Assembly (NCBI GenBank): GCA_964508715.1
Contig: CAZDUX010000009.1
Location: 1 to 64,000, forward strand
Length of the DNA: 64,000 nt
Direction of reading: 5' to 3'
DNA from: JAKALX01 sp964508715
GTDB taxonomy: Bacteria; Chloroflexota; Dehalococcoidia; Tepidiformales; Tepidiformaceae
Position 1 is the first letter of the stretch; each line of letters opens with the position of its first letter. The notes under the pieces were generated by a model that was not told the origin of the DNA, did not search any database, and worked only from the letters and a program-made list of their open reading frames with translations. A program made the position numbers and the translations under genes. Positions 23,544 through 32,555 of this stretch are shown one piece after another.

Positions 23544-24950
23544 GTGAACTTCACGACAGGATCGTTCCACGTGCAGCTGACCGATACCCTCACCAACGCC
23601 AAGGTCGAACTCACTCCCGCCCTGGCGCCAGATGGCGTCGTCCGCATGTACGTCTGTGGTGTCACGCCCTACGCCGAGAGCCACGTCGGCCACGCACTCC
23701 AGGCCATCACCTTCGATGTCCTCCGCCGCTACCTCGAGTGGCGCAAGATCCCGCTCCGCCACGTCCAGAACTTCACCGATATCGACGACAAGCTCATCGA
23801 CCGGTCGCAGCGGCTCGGGAAATCGATGGCAGAGCTCGCCAACGAGAATATCGAGGCGTACCTGGGCCAGCTCAAGGCGATGAACGTCCTCCCGGCTCAC
23901 GAATACCCCCGCGTCACCGAGATGGTCCCAAAGATCATCGAGTTCATCGCTGGCCTCGTCGAGAAAGACTTCGCCTACCCCAGCGGCGGCGACGTCTACT
24001 ACCGCGTCCGGAAGTTCGGCGCCGAACGCTACGGCGCACTTTCGAAGCGAAACGTCGACGACCTCCAGAGCGGTGCACGCGTCGACCCGACCGAGCACAA
24101 GGACGACCCCCTGGACTTCGCCCTCTGGAAGGCCGCGAAACCCGGGGAGCCCAGCTGGGATAGCCCCTGGGGTCCCGGCCGGCCCGGCTGGCATATCGAG
24201 TGCTCCGCCATGGCCCTCAATACCCTCGGCGAACAGATCGATATCCACGGCGGCGGCGCCGACCTCATCTTCCCGCACCACACCAACGAGATCGCCCAGA
24301 CCGAGGCCTACACCAGCCATCCGCCCTTCGCCCGGATCTGGATGCACAACGCCCTCCTCCAGCTCGGCGAGGAGAAGATGTCGAAGTCGCTCGGGAACCT
24401 GGTGACGATCGACGAGGCACTCCAGAAGTTCGGGCCCGATGCGCTGCGCATGTTCCTCATCACGAGCCACTACCGCAGCCCCGTCGCCTACTCGGATGAG
24501 GCGTTGCAGGCAGCCAAAGCCGGGGCAACGCGCATCCGGGAAGCCGCCTTCACGGAGCCCGTTACGAACCCGGCCGGAGAACCGGTGAGTGGCGATGCCG
24601 CCCACCAGCAGTTCATCATGGCAATGGAAGACGACCTCAACACCCCCCGGGCCCTCGCCGCCCTGTTCGACCTCGTGCGGGACATCAACCGCGGCCGCGA
24701 CCAGGGCCGCGATATCCGCCCCGGACAGGGCACCCTCCGCGAACTCGCGGGCGTGCTCGGGCTCATGCTCGAGGCTCCTGCCGCGAAATCCCAGGAAGCC
24801 GCACCGTTCATCGAGCTGCTCATCCAGGTCCGCACCGGCCTCCGTGCAGCGAAGCAATGGCAGCTCGCCGACACAGTACGCGATGGCCTGGCAAACCTCG
24901 GCGTCGACCTCAAGGACTCACCGGAAGGGACCACCTGGTCCCTCCGCTGA
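23544..24950 (+). CDS. cysS: Cysteinyl-tRNA synthetase
   Basis: This class I synthetase (468 residues) charges tRNA-Cys. The zinc-binding motif begins with VCGVTPYAESHVGH, which merges the first zinc Cys with the HIGH-type ATP motif (HVGH). Further zinc ligands are in HIECSAM and FPHHTNE, and KMSKS is intact (EEKMSKSLGN). The C-terminal DALR-type domain is present. The start is GTG 23544, with GGGAGGGG about 9 bases upstream. Family alignment would also allow GTG 23571, just before QLTDTLTNAK. No T-box or other leader is visible in the 50-odd bases between the preceding terminator and the start. Confidence 0.95.
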   Translation: MNFTTGSFHVQLTDTLTNAKVELTPALAPDGVVRMYVCGVTPYAESHVGHALQAITFDVLRRYLEWRKIPLRHVQNFTDIDDKLIDRSQRLGKSMAELANENIEAYLGQLKAMNVLPAHEYPRVTEMVPKIIEFIAGLVEKDFAYPSGGDVYYRVRKFGAERYGALSKRNVDDLQSGARVDPTEHKDDPLDFALWKAAKPGEPSWDSPWGPGRPGWHIECSAMALNTLGEQIDIHGGGADLIFPHHTNEIAQTEAYTSHPPFARIWMHNALLQLGEEKMSKSLGNLVTIDEALQKFGPDALRMFLITSHYRSPVAYSDEALQAAKAGATRIREAAFTEPVTNPAGEPVSGDAAHQQFIMAMEDDLNTPRALAALFDLVRDINRGRDQGRDIRPGQGTLRELAGVLGLMLEAPAAKSQEAAPFIELLIQVRTGLRAAKQWQLADTVRDGLANLGVDLKDSPEGTTWSLR

Positions 24951-24952
24951 AC

Positions 24953-24980
24953 CGCCCATTCGCCCATTCGTCCATTCGCC
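24953..24980. repeat. Octamer repeat locus
   Basis: CGCCCATT, CGCCCATT and CGTCCATT, then CGCC, in the 37-base gap between the convergent cysS and small membrane-protein genes. Confidence 0.9.
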
Positions 24981-24987
24981 AGCGCAC

Positions 24988-25173
24988 CTACCGCCGGCGA
25001 AGCCACACCGGGAGCAGAATGGCCGAAAGAAACGCGCCAACAAACAGCACGGCAACGACGATCATCGTGCCAACGACCACCCCTTCGAACGTTCCCGACG
25101 TCGAATCGCGCAGCACGCTGAGAGCACCAAGCACCACGGCGAGGACGATCGTAGCGATCCAGGAAAGGCTCAT
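24988..25173 (-). CDS. Small two-helix membrane protein
   Basis: This 61-residue protein is nearly all hydrophobic: WIATIVLAVVLGALSVL forms one helix and VVVGTMIVVAVLFVGAFLSAILL a second, with a short polar turn (DSTSGTFEG) and a basic end (WLRRR). No family is recognised. It overlaps the end of the TrmO gene by 4 bases, so it is very likely translated from the same transcript as trmO and the dCMP deaminase gene. That overlap, plus the membrane-protein composition, is the argument that it is a real gene. Confidence 0.7.
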   Translation of the reverse strand: MSLSWIATIVLAVVLGALSVLRDSTSGTFEGVVVGTMIVVAVLFVGAFLSAILLPVWLRRR

Positions 25174-25649
25174 CGCTTACCCTCGGGGATCGTTGCACCG
25201 GGAACCGCATCGTACTCGGGGAGATACGGCTTGATATCGAGCACGATGCTGCCATCGATCGCGTCAAGGCCGCGTACGCTGATGTTCAGACCTGCCAGCG
25301 CGACCACCGGCACGACACTCACACCAAGGTGGTTGGGACGAAGCTGGCTGCGCGTCGCAAAGATCCCGTAGTCGTTGCCGCTCGTGAGCGTCATCTGCTC
25401 CGGCTTCTCGGGCGCGTCAGCCGCAAGGTCGAGGTACGTAACCACGATGGCGTGGCTATACCGGTCGAGCCCATAGACGCGCCGCTCATGCTCGGGGAGG
25501 AGTTCAATGATGCTCACGGTGTCCTCCCACCCCGAGGGGCGCGGCTTCTGGACATCATTGCGAACATGACCGATCGGGAGCAGCGTAACCGCGTCCGGTG
25601 CCGCCGGGCGGTCGAATCCCTTCTTTCGGAAACGGTCGAGAATGCTCAT
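25170..25649 (-). CDS. TrmO/TsaA family tRNA methyltransferase
   Basis: This SAM-dependent TsaA-like enzyme has 159 residues. The domain starts VTLLPIGHVRND and contains GIFATRSQLRPNHLGVS, the conserved family segment (usual form GxFATRSPxRPN), and VRGLDAIDGSIVLDIKPYLPEYD near the C-terminus. E. coli TrmO uses SAM to N6-methylate the threonylcarbamoyl-adenosine at position 37 of certain tRNAs. That reaction is assumed here by homology, since archaeal and bacterial relatives may have other roles. A short N-terminal extension (MSILDRFRKKGFDRPAAPD) precedes the domain. Both flanking genes overlap it by 4 bases. Confidence 0.87.
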   Translation of the reverse strand: MSILDRFRKKGFDRPAAPDAVTLLPIGHVRNDVQKPRPSGWEDTVSIIELLPEHERRVYGLDRYSHAIVVTYLDLAADAPEKPEQMTLTSGNDYGIFATRSQLRPNHLGVSVVPVVALAGLNISVRGLDAIDGSIVLDIKPYLPEYDAVPGATIPEGKR

Positions 25650-26170
25650 CGCACAACCACCCGGCCGCCCGCCGCCCAGCCAGCATCGGCATCTCGCATC
25701 TCGAGCCGCTTGATGCCGCCAGGAAAGCGTGCCTGGAGGCGGGCGTACTCGCCCTGGAGCCGCGCATCGGGTTTCCAGTCATGGAGGTAGACCACGCTTG
25801 AAACCTTCGCCTGGAGAAGCTCCTTGGTACAGCCAAAACAGGGCCGCGTGGTCGTGTAGAGCGTTGCACCCTCAGCGGCGATGCCGAAGCGGGCCGCACC
25901 GAGCAACGCGTTCTGTTCGGCGTGGACACAGATACAGAGGTCGTAGGCTGTGCCTGAAGGGAAGGCCTGCGAGTCGGCGCACCGCAGGCAGCCGCCTTCG
26001 ATGCAGTTCTCGGTATCTTCGGGAGTACCGTTGTAACCCGTCGAGACGACGCGCCCTTCGCGTGCGAGGACAGCGCCGACGCGCTTGCCGGTGCAGTTCG
26101 CACGGGCACGCACAGCGAGGGCGATGCCCATGAAGTATTCGTCCCAGCCAGGCCGGACACGGTCGTGCAC
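25646..26170 (-). CDS. Deoxycytidylate (dCMP) deaminase
   Basis: This 174-residue zinc enzyme of the cytidine-deaminase fold makes dUMP for thymidylate synthesis. The catalytic motif is CVHAEQNALL with the glutamate proton shuttle, and the distal zinc cysteines are in TTTRPCFGCTKEL. The EGGCLRCADSQAF loop matches the ComEB/dCMP deaminase subfamily, which carries an additional structural metal site. The start has no clear site, but the N-terminus (RPGWDEYFMGIALAV) aligns well with the family. First gene of a three-gene minus-strand unit with trmO and the small membrane protein. Confidence 0.92.
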   Translation of the reverse strand: MHDRVRPGWDEYFMGIALAVRARANCTGKRVGAVLAREGRVVSTGYNGTPEDTENCIEGGCLRCADSQAFPSGTAYDLCICVHAEQNALLGAARFGIAAEGATLYTTTRPCFGCTKELLQAKVSSVVYLHDWKPDARLQGEYARLQARFPGGIKRLEMRDADAGWAAGGRVVVR

Positions 26171-26287
26171 AGCCTCAGGGTGAAGTGACCACTCACAAGT
26201 GACAAGTACTGCCTCACGGGCAGAAGGGCCCCTGCAGTATCACCGCAGTCGGTTATGCTTGCCCATATCGAATTGAGGATTGCAGCG

Positions 26288-26767
26288 ATGGATAAGCTCG
26301 AACTCCTGGCGATTGGACATCTCGTGGGAGTATTCATCATGGTCGGCGTCGCCGGGCTGAGCACCACCGTGGGAATCGTGACGGCGCGGCTCCAGGATGT
26401 GCGAACATCCGCATTCCTTCTCGACGTACAACACCGGGCGGAGATCTATGGCACCTCGGCCGGAGCGGTCATTACGGTGCTCTTCGGGATACTGCTCGTC
26501 AACGAGACAGGTCATGAGTTCAGCGAAGGCTGGCTCTCAGCCGCCTTCGCACTGATCATCGCCGCACTGGCCGTCGACCACGGGTACCTGATGCCCCAGA
26601 ACCGCAAGGCACGGCGCCACGCGCAGCAACTCCTCGACTCCGGGACGACGCAGAGCGGCGAACTCCCGAAATCGATCGGCCGCCCCTTGCCAACCGGGCT
26701 CGGCATCCTCCTCGACGTATCGTTCCTCGCGTTCCTGTACCTCATGGTAGTCCGCCCCGGCTCCTGA
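26288..26767 (+). CDS. DUF2269-type integral membrane protein
   Basis: This 159-residue protein has four hydrophobic segments: near residues 2-30, 48-70, 76-100 and 130-152. It begins with MDKLELLAIGHLVGVFIMVG, resembling the other four-helix protein at 42213-42689, which starts with a comparable KLELLLHVLAV. Both fit the DUF2269 group of uncharacterised membrane proteins. A GAGG element lies about 10 bases upstream of the ATG at 26288; an upstream ATG at 26255 is less likely. It is alone on this strand, convergent with an SDR gene across an octamer repeat. Confidence 0.7.
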   Translation: MDKLELLAIGHLVGVFIMVGVAGLSTTVGIVTARLQDVRTSAFLLDVQHRAEIYGTSAGAVITVLFGILLVNETGHEFSEGWLSAAFALIIAALAVDHGYLMPQNRKARRHAQQLLDSGTTQSGELPKSIGRPLPTGLGILLDVSFLAFLYLMVVRPGS

Positions 26768-26770
26768 TCC

Positions 26771-26797
26771 TCGCCCTTCGCCCATTCGCCCTTTCGC
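26771..26797. repeat. Octamer repeat locus
   Basis: CGCCCTT, CGCCCATT and CGCCCTTT, then CG, between two convergent genes (DUF2269 and SDR). Confidence 0.85.
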
Positions 26798-26808
26798 AAA
26801 CCCGCCCG

Positions 26809-27561
26809 TCAGCGCAGCGCGCGCCCCCCGTCCACCACGATCGTCGCGCCCGTCACGTAGCCACTCGCCGGGCTCGCGAGGTAGATCGCCGCCCCCACGA
26901 TGTCATCAGAAGCAGCGAGACGGCCCATCGGGATATCAGCGCGCAAGCCTTCACCATGCCGGCTCGAAAACAGGCCGTCGGTGAAGTCGGTCTCCGTCCA
27001 GCCCGGCGCCACGGCGTTCACACGCACACCACGATCGGCCCATTCCAGCGCCATCACCTTCGTGACCTGCTCCAGCGCCGCCTTCGTCGCGCAGTAAACC
27101 GCAAGCCGCTCCAGCGGAACCTGCCCGCCAATCGAAGTGACGTTGATTATGCTTCCCGGCCGCCCCTCCTCGAACATCCGCTTCGCGATCTCGACCGAGG
27201 CGAAGTAGCTGCCGCGAAGGTTGATATCGAAAACCTCGTTCCACTCCTCGACGGTGTAATGCTCGGCACGCTTGTAGTAAGGGCTGATCCCGGCATTGTT
27301 GACGAGGATGTCGATGGGCCCGAGGCGCCACGCTTCGCCGGCCATGCGGGCGATATCCGCCGGGTCGGCATTGTCGCAGCGTTTGCCAATCGCGTTGGCG
27401 CCAAGGCTGGCAGCGGCATCAAACAGAGCCGCCTCGCCGCGAGCCGTGAGGATGACGCGCGCCCCGGCGTCGATGAACCCCCGCGCAATCGCGAATCCAA
27501 TACCGCGCGAAGCGCCGGTCACCAGGGCAGTCTTGCCTTCGAGAGAGAAGAGGTCGGTCAT
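26809..27561 (-). CDS. SDR-family oxidoreductase (classical, gluconate-dehydrogenase-like)
   Basis: This 250-residue Rossmann enzyme has the cofactor loop TGASRGIGFAIARGF, the NNAG motif (ILVNNAGISPYY), and the catalytic Ser and Tyr-x3-Lys in NVTSIGG and YCATKAAL. The end GYVTGATIVVDGGRALR is the standard C-terminus of classical SDRs such as FabG and gluconate 5-dehydrogenase. Sequence cannot separate an acyl-carrier reductase from a polyol dehydrogenase. The IINVTSIGGQVPLERLAVYCATK context is closer to the polyol group. It stands after the NDH-2 gene with a gap of 27 bases and could be cotranscribed. Confidence 0.87.
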   Translation of the reverse strand: MTDLFSLEGKTALVTGASRGIGFAIARGFIDAGARVILTARGEAALFDAAASLGANAIGKRCDNADPADIARMAGEAWRLGPIDILVNNAGISPYYKRAEHYTVEEWNEVFDINLRGSYFASVEIAKRMFEEGRPGSIINVTSIGGQVPLERLAVYCATKAALEQVTKVMALEWADRGVRVNAVAPGWTETDFTDGLFSSRHGEGLRADIPMGRLAASDDIVGAAIYLASPASGYVTGATIVVDGGRALR

Positions 27562-27588
27562 GGAGCGAGTCTACCGGCTTCACGGCTC

Positions 27589-28863
27589 TCAGGACGACGA
27601 GGCCTCCGGCGGGTCGTGAGAAGCGGCACGCGTGATGATGCGAACGGGACGATCGCTATGGAGGTAGTTCCACGCCCATCCCGAGAGAACCATGAAGCGG
27701 TTCCGAAAACCGATGATGTAGTAGAGGTGCACGGTGAGCCACGCAACCCAGCCGATGAAGCCGCTGAGATGCACCCTCCCAACCTGGGCGACAGCAGCCC
27801 CTTTCCCGACTGTCGCCATCGATCCCTTGTCCCGGTAGCGAAACCCGCGAAGCCTCCTCCCGGAGATGCTGGCGAGGATGTTGGCGGCGGCAACCCGCGC
27901 CTCCTGCATCGCTGGTGCACTCAGCATCGGCACCTCGCGGCCGTCCTGTTCAAACGAGGCGATGTCACCGATCGCGAACTCGCGCGTGCGCCCGCGAATA
28001 CGAAGAGCGGGGTCGGCTGCGATGCGCCCCCGCTTGCTACGGGGGACGTCGATCGCGCTCGCCAGGCCCGCAGGGCGAACACCCGCCGCCCAGACGAGTG
28101 TCCTCGCGGCGATGGTCTCTCCATTCGAAAGCCGAACGTTCTCGCCATCCCAGTCCCTGACGAGCACCCCGCAGCGGACTTCAACGCCCTTCCTCTCGAG
28201 CGCCTTCGCCGCAGCCCCGCGCAGGTCCTCCGGGAACGGCGGGAGGATGCCCTGCTCGCCCTCGGCAACGACGATCCGCACGCGGCGGCCGGCCAGTTCC
28301 GGGTATTCACGCGGCAAGATGTGGCTCGTAAGTTCGCTCAGCGCCCCGGCGTACTCAACACCCGTCGGCCCCCCGCCCACCACGACGAATGTGAGCCAGG
28401 GCTCGGAGGCGGCCGCATCGAGAATGGCCGCCGTCTCGAGGCAGCGAAGGATGTGGTTTCGCAGCTCCAGTGCCTCGCCGAGGTCCTTGAGCCCCAGCGC
28501 ACGCTGCTCGATCGCCTGGTTGCCGAAGAAGTTCGTCGTACTTCCTGCCGCAAGGACAAGGTAGTCGTAGGGAACGGTTTCACCCCCTTCGAGCCGGACC
28601 AGGCGCTGCTCAAAATCAGCCGAGGAGACGTTCCCGCGGCGAAAACGGATGTTGGCCTTGCCCTGGAAGATCGTCCGCACTGGCTGAGCGATGTCACTCG
28701 GATTGAGTAGTGAACTCGCCACCTGGTAGAGCAACGGCGTGAACAGGTGATAGTTGTTGCGATCGATGAGGAGGACGTCGCACGGCTTCCCGGCCAGCCT
28801 CCTGGCGCACTCGAGCCCGCCGAATCCGGCACCGACGATCACGACCCTCGGTTTCTCCTGCAC
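27589..28863 (-). CDS. Type-2 NADH dehydrogenase-like FAD-dependent oxidoreductase
   Basis: This 424-residue two-dinucleotide-binding flavoprotein resembles NDH-2. The FAD site is VVIVGAGFGGLECARRL at the N-terminus, the NAD(P) site is FVVVGGGPTGVEYAGALSEL near residue 165, and ATGATTRTLVWAAGV-type sequence (here AARTLVWAAGVRPAGL) precedes the FAD-ribityl region (EFAIGDIASF). The C-terminal stretch FIGWVAWLTVHLYYIIGF is amphipathic to hydrophobic and typical of the membrane-attachment region of these enzymes. It probably passes electrons from NADH to quinone without pumping. It follows the PAS-kinase gene on the same strand with a 74-base gap. Confidence 0.88.
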   Translation of the reverse strand: MQEKPRVVIVGAGFGGLECARRLAGKPCDVLLIDRNNYHLFTPLLYQVASSLLNPSDIAQPVRTIFQGKANIRFRRGNVSSADFEQRLVRLEGGETVPYDYLVLAAGSTTNFFGNQAIEQRALGLKDLGEALELRNHILRCLETAAILDAAASEPWLTFVVVGGGPTGVEYAGALSELTSHILPREYPELAGRRVRIVVAEGEQGILPPFPEDLRGAAAKALERKGVEVRCGVLVRDWDGENVRLSNGETIAARTLVWAAGVRPAGLASAIDVPRSKRGRIAADPALRIRGRTREFAIGDIASFEQDGREVPMLSAPAMQEARVAAANILASISGRRLRGFRYRDKGSMATVGKGAAVAQVGRVHLSGFIGWVAWLTVHLYYIIGFRNRFMVLSGWAWNYLHSDRPVRIITRAASHDPPEASSS

Positions 28864-28937
28864 GGATCAACCGTAGCCCACGGTAGCCTGCTGTCGGGAT
28901 ACCAGGCCCGGCAGAGATGTAGCGAAAGTGCGGCGGC

Positions 28938-31586
28938 TCAGGGCACGGGAAAGTAGATCGTGGCCGTTGTCCCCTGGCCGCGAGTACTCCGAACGTCGAT
29001 CGCGCCGGCGTGCCCACGGACGATGCCGAGCACAGCCGGGAGACCGAGCCCGCGCGAGGTGAAACGCGTGCTCCAGAACGGGTCGAAGGCACGCCGGAGG
29101 GTCTCTTCGTCCATTCCGTGGCCGTTATCGCGGACCTCGATGCGGATGAACCGGCCACCATCACGACGCGGCGCCAGGTAGGTGCGCCGAAGCTCCGCCG
29201 GGGTGAGGTGATGCAGGGAGACCGTCATCCGGACACGGCCGCCATCCCCCGGCAGCGCCTCGAACGCGTTCGTGAGCAGGGCCGTGACAGCGATCCGTAC
29301 CTGGGCGAGGTCGGCCGGAAGTGGCGGGAGGCCAGCCTCGATATCGAGTTGCAGATCGTCGGAGCGTCCCGCCGCGCGAGCGACTCGCATCGCGGTGTCG
29401 GCCACCATCTCGCCGATGTCCAGCGGCTGCGGCGCCACGCCCGCCTTCCCCGCATAGGCAAGCATCTGGGCCGAGAGCTCGGCAGCACGCTGGGTCGCGG
29501 CGATGATCTCGCGGACCACCGGCCGCGTTGGCGAGTCGGCGGCCAGGTCCATGAGGGCAATTTCGGCATTGCCGAGGATAGTGCCAAAGAGGTTGGTGAA
29601 ATCGTGGGCGATGCCGGCCGCAAGAACGCTCAGGCTTTCGAGCTTCTCGGCGTTCCGGAGTGCATCCTCGTTCCGCTTCCGCGCCGTAATGTCCTGCGCA
29701 ACGGCAACGACACCGTTGATCTCACCGCTCGCATCGCGCCAGGGCGAGAGTGACCCGCTCAGCCATGTCCGCTTTTCGGATCCAGGCCGCAGGTAGAGCG
29801 AGTCGGGGACCATCACGGTCTCCCCCGTCAGTGCCCGGCGAAGAAACGGTACGAGCGAGTCTTCAGCGATCTCCGGGAGCGCCTCGGCTGGAGGGAGACC
29901 AACCACTTCGGATGCACCCCGGCCCGTCGCCTCTTCCATGAAGCGGTTCCAGCTAATGACCCGCAGGTCGCGGTCGAACAGGATGAATCCTTCCGCAACG
30001 CTGTTCAGCGCATTCCGGAAAAGGTGCTCAGCCTCGCGGATGGCAGCGCTTGCCGCCTGCTCGGCGAGGTGGTGCTCCGTGACGTCGTGAATGAACACGA
30101 TCACGGCCCGGATCTCGCGGTTCGGCCCCGTAATCGGGAATACCAGCTCATCGATGACGCGCGTCTCGCGGGCGATGCCCCGCCGGTTCTCCGGGACGTC
30201 GAAGTTCACCCTCCGGCCAAACACCTCGACTACTTCGCCGCGAAATGCCGGCTCAACGAGCGCGGCGCTCCCGATCGCCCGCGAGAGCGGATCAGTCAGG
30301 ACGTTGTACTCGCCGACTCCCGCCGACGGGGACTCGAGTCCAAGAAACTGGCGAGCGGCCTCGTTGAAACGGACGAGGGTGCCGTCCGCCTGCAGGATCA
30401 GGATACCCAGCGGCGAGGCATCGATGAGCGCGCCAAGCAGCTCACGGCTCCGTGCAAGCCGCTCATCAGCCTGTCGCCGTTCTGTTATGTCGCTAAATGC
30501 ACCGGTATAGCTCCGCACCTCGCCATCTTCGTCCAACTCGGCACGCGCACGCGCCAGGACCCAGCGCTCCTCGCCATCCGGCCGGACCACGCGGTATTCC
30601 GCATCGATCGGGCGGGCGTGCGCCACCGCATCGTTCCACGAAGGCCCATAGACGAGCACATCATCGGGGTGCACGAAACCCTGCCATGCCCGTCCAAGGG
30701 CCTGTTCCGAGGACCGGCCAACGATGGCCAGCGCCTCATCATTCATGTAGATGCAGAGACCCTCGGAGTCGGTGCGGACGATACCAACCGGGGCCACACT
30801 CGTGATGAGCTGAAAGCGGCGCTCAGAATCGAGGAGTGCGGATTCCATCTGCCGCTGCGCCGTGACGTCGCGGATGATGATCCCGATGAATCGCTCGCCG
30901 TTGACGTTCGCCCGGGCAACACCGGCCGCACCCACGAACACCTCGCCATCACCGCGGACCAGCAGAAGCTCGGTCGAAAGGGGCCGGACGAGCGGACCGG
31001 AGAGGCCGAAGGCGAGAAGCCGCGCACCATACTCATCGCGATACGGCCGGGGGATGAAGTGCTCGATAGAACGCCCGACTGCCTCCTCCTCGGTGACGCG
31101 AAACATGGCCAGCGCCGCGGGGTTCACCGACGTGATGCGGAGTTCGTCATCGACGGTGATCACCGCCTCGTGCGCAGCAAGGACGAGACCGGCGAGGGTT
31201 GCCTCAACAGCCTGCGGGAGCTCATTACCGGCATCGGCCACCCGGACGAGGGTAACGACGCAGGCAGGAGACCCGCCAAAGACGATCGGATTGGCGCTGA
31301 TATCGACGTCGATCTCGTCTCTTTCGATGGCGAGCCGCCCACGGGCCTGGAAGGGGCGGCCCCCGCCAAAGCGGCGGCGAACTGATTCCGCTGCCTCAGC
31401 GTCCGAAGAACCAAAAGGGAGCGGGGCCCCGACGATACGTTCCCGCGGCACACGAAGGAGCCGCGCGGCCGCTCCGTTGGCTTCCACCACCACCGCCTCA
31501 TCAGCATCGAGCACGAGTGTCGCGGTGGGAAGAGCGTGGAAGAGATCACCGAGTTCGGCCGAATGTTCCCCCGCGCCGCTATCCAT
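28938..31586 (-). CDS. Multi-PAS cytosolic histidine kinase
   Basis: This 882-residue sensor kinase has no membrane segment. Five PAS domains can be recognised: about residues 10-105, 128-250, 262-375, 385-505 and 520-635, with markers such as AVITVDDELRITSVNPAAL and GFILFDRDLRVISWN. The HisKA phosphoacceptor is in LAAGIAHDFTNL (His near 660), a variant of the HDFNN group. HATPase motifs include NAFEALPGDGG, DNGHGMD and RGLGLPAV. No response regulator gene is adjacent, so the partner is elsewhere. The PAS domains may bind haem, flavin or small ligands; nothing in the sequence identifies which. Start ATG 31586. Confidence 0.9.
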   Translation of the reverse strand: MDSGAGEHSAELGDLFHALPTATLVLDADEAVVVEANGAAARLLRVPRERIVGAPLPFGSSDAEAAESVRRRFGGGRPFQARGRLAIERDEIDVDISANPIVFGGSPACVVTLVRVADAGNELPQAVEATLAGLVLAAHEAVITVDDELRITSVNPAALAMFRVTEEEAVGRSIEHFIPRPYRDEYGARLLAFGLSGPLVRPLSTELLLVRGDGEVFVGAAGVARANVNGERFIGIIIRDVTAQRQMESALLDSERRFQLITSVAPVGIVRTDSEGLCIYMNDEALAIVGRSSEQALGRAWQGFVHPDDVLVYGPSWNDAVAHARPIDAEYRVVRPDGEERWVLARARAELDEDGEVRSYTGAFSDITERRQADERLARSRELLGALIDASPLGILILQADGTLVRFNEAARQFLGLESPSAGVGEYNVLTDPLSRAIGSAALVEPAFRGEVVEVFGRRVNFDVPENRRGIARETRVIDELVFPITGPNREIRAVIVFIHDVTEHHLAEQAASAAIREAEHLFRNALNSVAEGFILFDRDLRVISWNRFMEEATGRGASEVVGLPPAEALPEIAEDSLVPFLRRALTGETVMVPDSLYLRPGSEKRTWLSGSLSPWRDASGEINGVVAVAQDITARKRNEDALRNAEKLESLSVLAAGIAHDFTNLFGTILGNAEIALMDLAADSPTRPVVREIIAATQRAAELSAQMLAYAGKAGVAPQPLDIGEMVADTAMRVARAAGRSDDLQLDIEAGLPPLPADLAQVRIAVTALLTNAFEALPGDGGRVRMTVSLHHLTPAELRRTYLAPRRDGGRFIRIEVRDNGHGMDEETLRRAFDPFWSTRFTSRGLGLPAVLGIVRGHAGAIDVRSTRGQGTTATIYFPVP

Positions 31587-31754
31587 AGCCGCCTACCCTC
31601 TGGTCCCCGTCCTCGAACCCACAGGGAGGACGCACCACCACGCACGTAGATTCACCGGCCGTCGCCAGTCGCGCAATGATACGGAGCCCACGGTCCATTG
31701 AGTACCCCGGCGAACGGTTGCGGTTCAATCCGTTATCGCCGCTAGAATCAGTCC

Positions 31755-32441
31755 ATGACGCAACCATCCTGGCATCCCCTCGTCACATCCTCCGGTTCGC
31801 GCTGGATTCCCGACGAAACACCACCCGAAGGGCAGCGCGCCGCGCTCATCCGCCTGGCAGCGGCATTGCGCGAAACGATTGAGCTCCTCATGGACACCGA
31901 AGCACCCGAAGAGCAGCTCGTCGCCGCGGCAGAAGCAGCGGAGCGGTTCACACAGCGGCTCGGCGAGTTCCCGCGGTCGCGGGCGCTCTGGGGGTACGCC
32001 GAATCCTCGAACGCCGGCAACGCACGGGCGATGTTCGATAGCAGCCCGCTCATCGGCCTCGCCAACCCGGTTGCGCCACCGCTCAGGCTCACCGTGGAGG
32101 ACGACCACGTCGAGGGAACGGCAACCTTCGGAACCGCCTACGAGGGCCCTCCCGGCCACGTCCATGGTGGCGTCGTGGCAGCATCCTTCGACGAGGTGCT
32201 CGGGATGGTCCAATCGCTCTCAGGCCAATCGGGGATGACCGGGACGCTCGCAATCAAGTACCGAAAACCGACTCCGCTCCACCGTGAGGTCCGGTTTCGC
32301 GGAAAAGTCGACCGCGTGGAAGGACGGAAGATCTTCTGCAGCGGCACCCTTCACGCTGGCGAAACCCTCTGTGCCGAAGCCGACGGCGTCTTCATCTCCG
32401 TCGATTTCGACCGTATGCGCGCACTGGCCAGCCAGCGCTAA
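31755..32441 (+). CDS. PaaI-type hotdog thioesterase
   Basis: This 228-residue protein has a hotdog domain in its second half. The first 70-80 residues are helical and charged, an extension seen in some family members. The domain has PPGHVHGGVVAASFDEVLGM, the standard helix segment with its HGG motif, and LAIKYRKPTPLHREVRFRGKV, a strand pair of the thioesterase fold. It likely hydrolyses acyl-CoA esters. The start ATG 31755 lies 169 bases from the divergent kinase gene. A hairpin at 32468-32485 lies after it, though it better serves the opposite strand. Confidence 0.82.
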   Translation: MTQPSWHPLVTSSGSRWIPDETPPEGQRAALIRLAAALRETIELLMDTEAPEEQLVAAAEAAERFTQRLGEFPRSRALWGYAESSNAGNARAMFDSSPLIGLANPVAPPLRLTVEDDHVEGTATFGTAYEGPPGHVHGGVVAASFDEVLGMVQSLSGQSGMTGTLAIKYRKPTPLHREVRFRGKVDRVEGRKIFCSGTLHAGETLCAEADGVFISVDFDRMRALASQR

Positions 32442-32467
32442 TCACCTGCTGGCGCTTAACCAAACAA

Positions 32468-32485
32468 GCCACCCGTGTGGGTGGC
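32468..32485 (-). terminator. Terminator for the zinc-ribbon gene
   Basis: A perfect 7-bp stem GCCACCC/GGGTGGC with a 4-base loop. On the minus strand it is followed by TTGTTTGGTT, an imperfect T tract, giving a likely end for the riboswitch-controlled transcript. It also lies just past the thioesterase gene on the other strand. Confidence 0.6.
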
Positions 32486-32555
32486 CTGCCTGGGAGGGGG
32501 GATGGTGGCCGCCCAGGGGGGAGCGGACCACCGAGGAGGGATGAGCGATGCCGGG

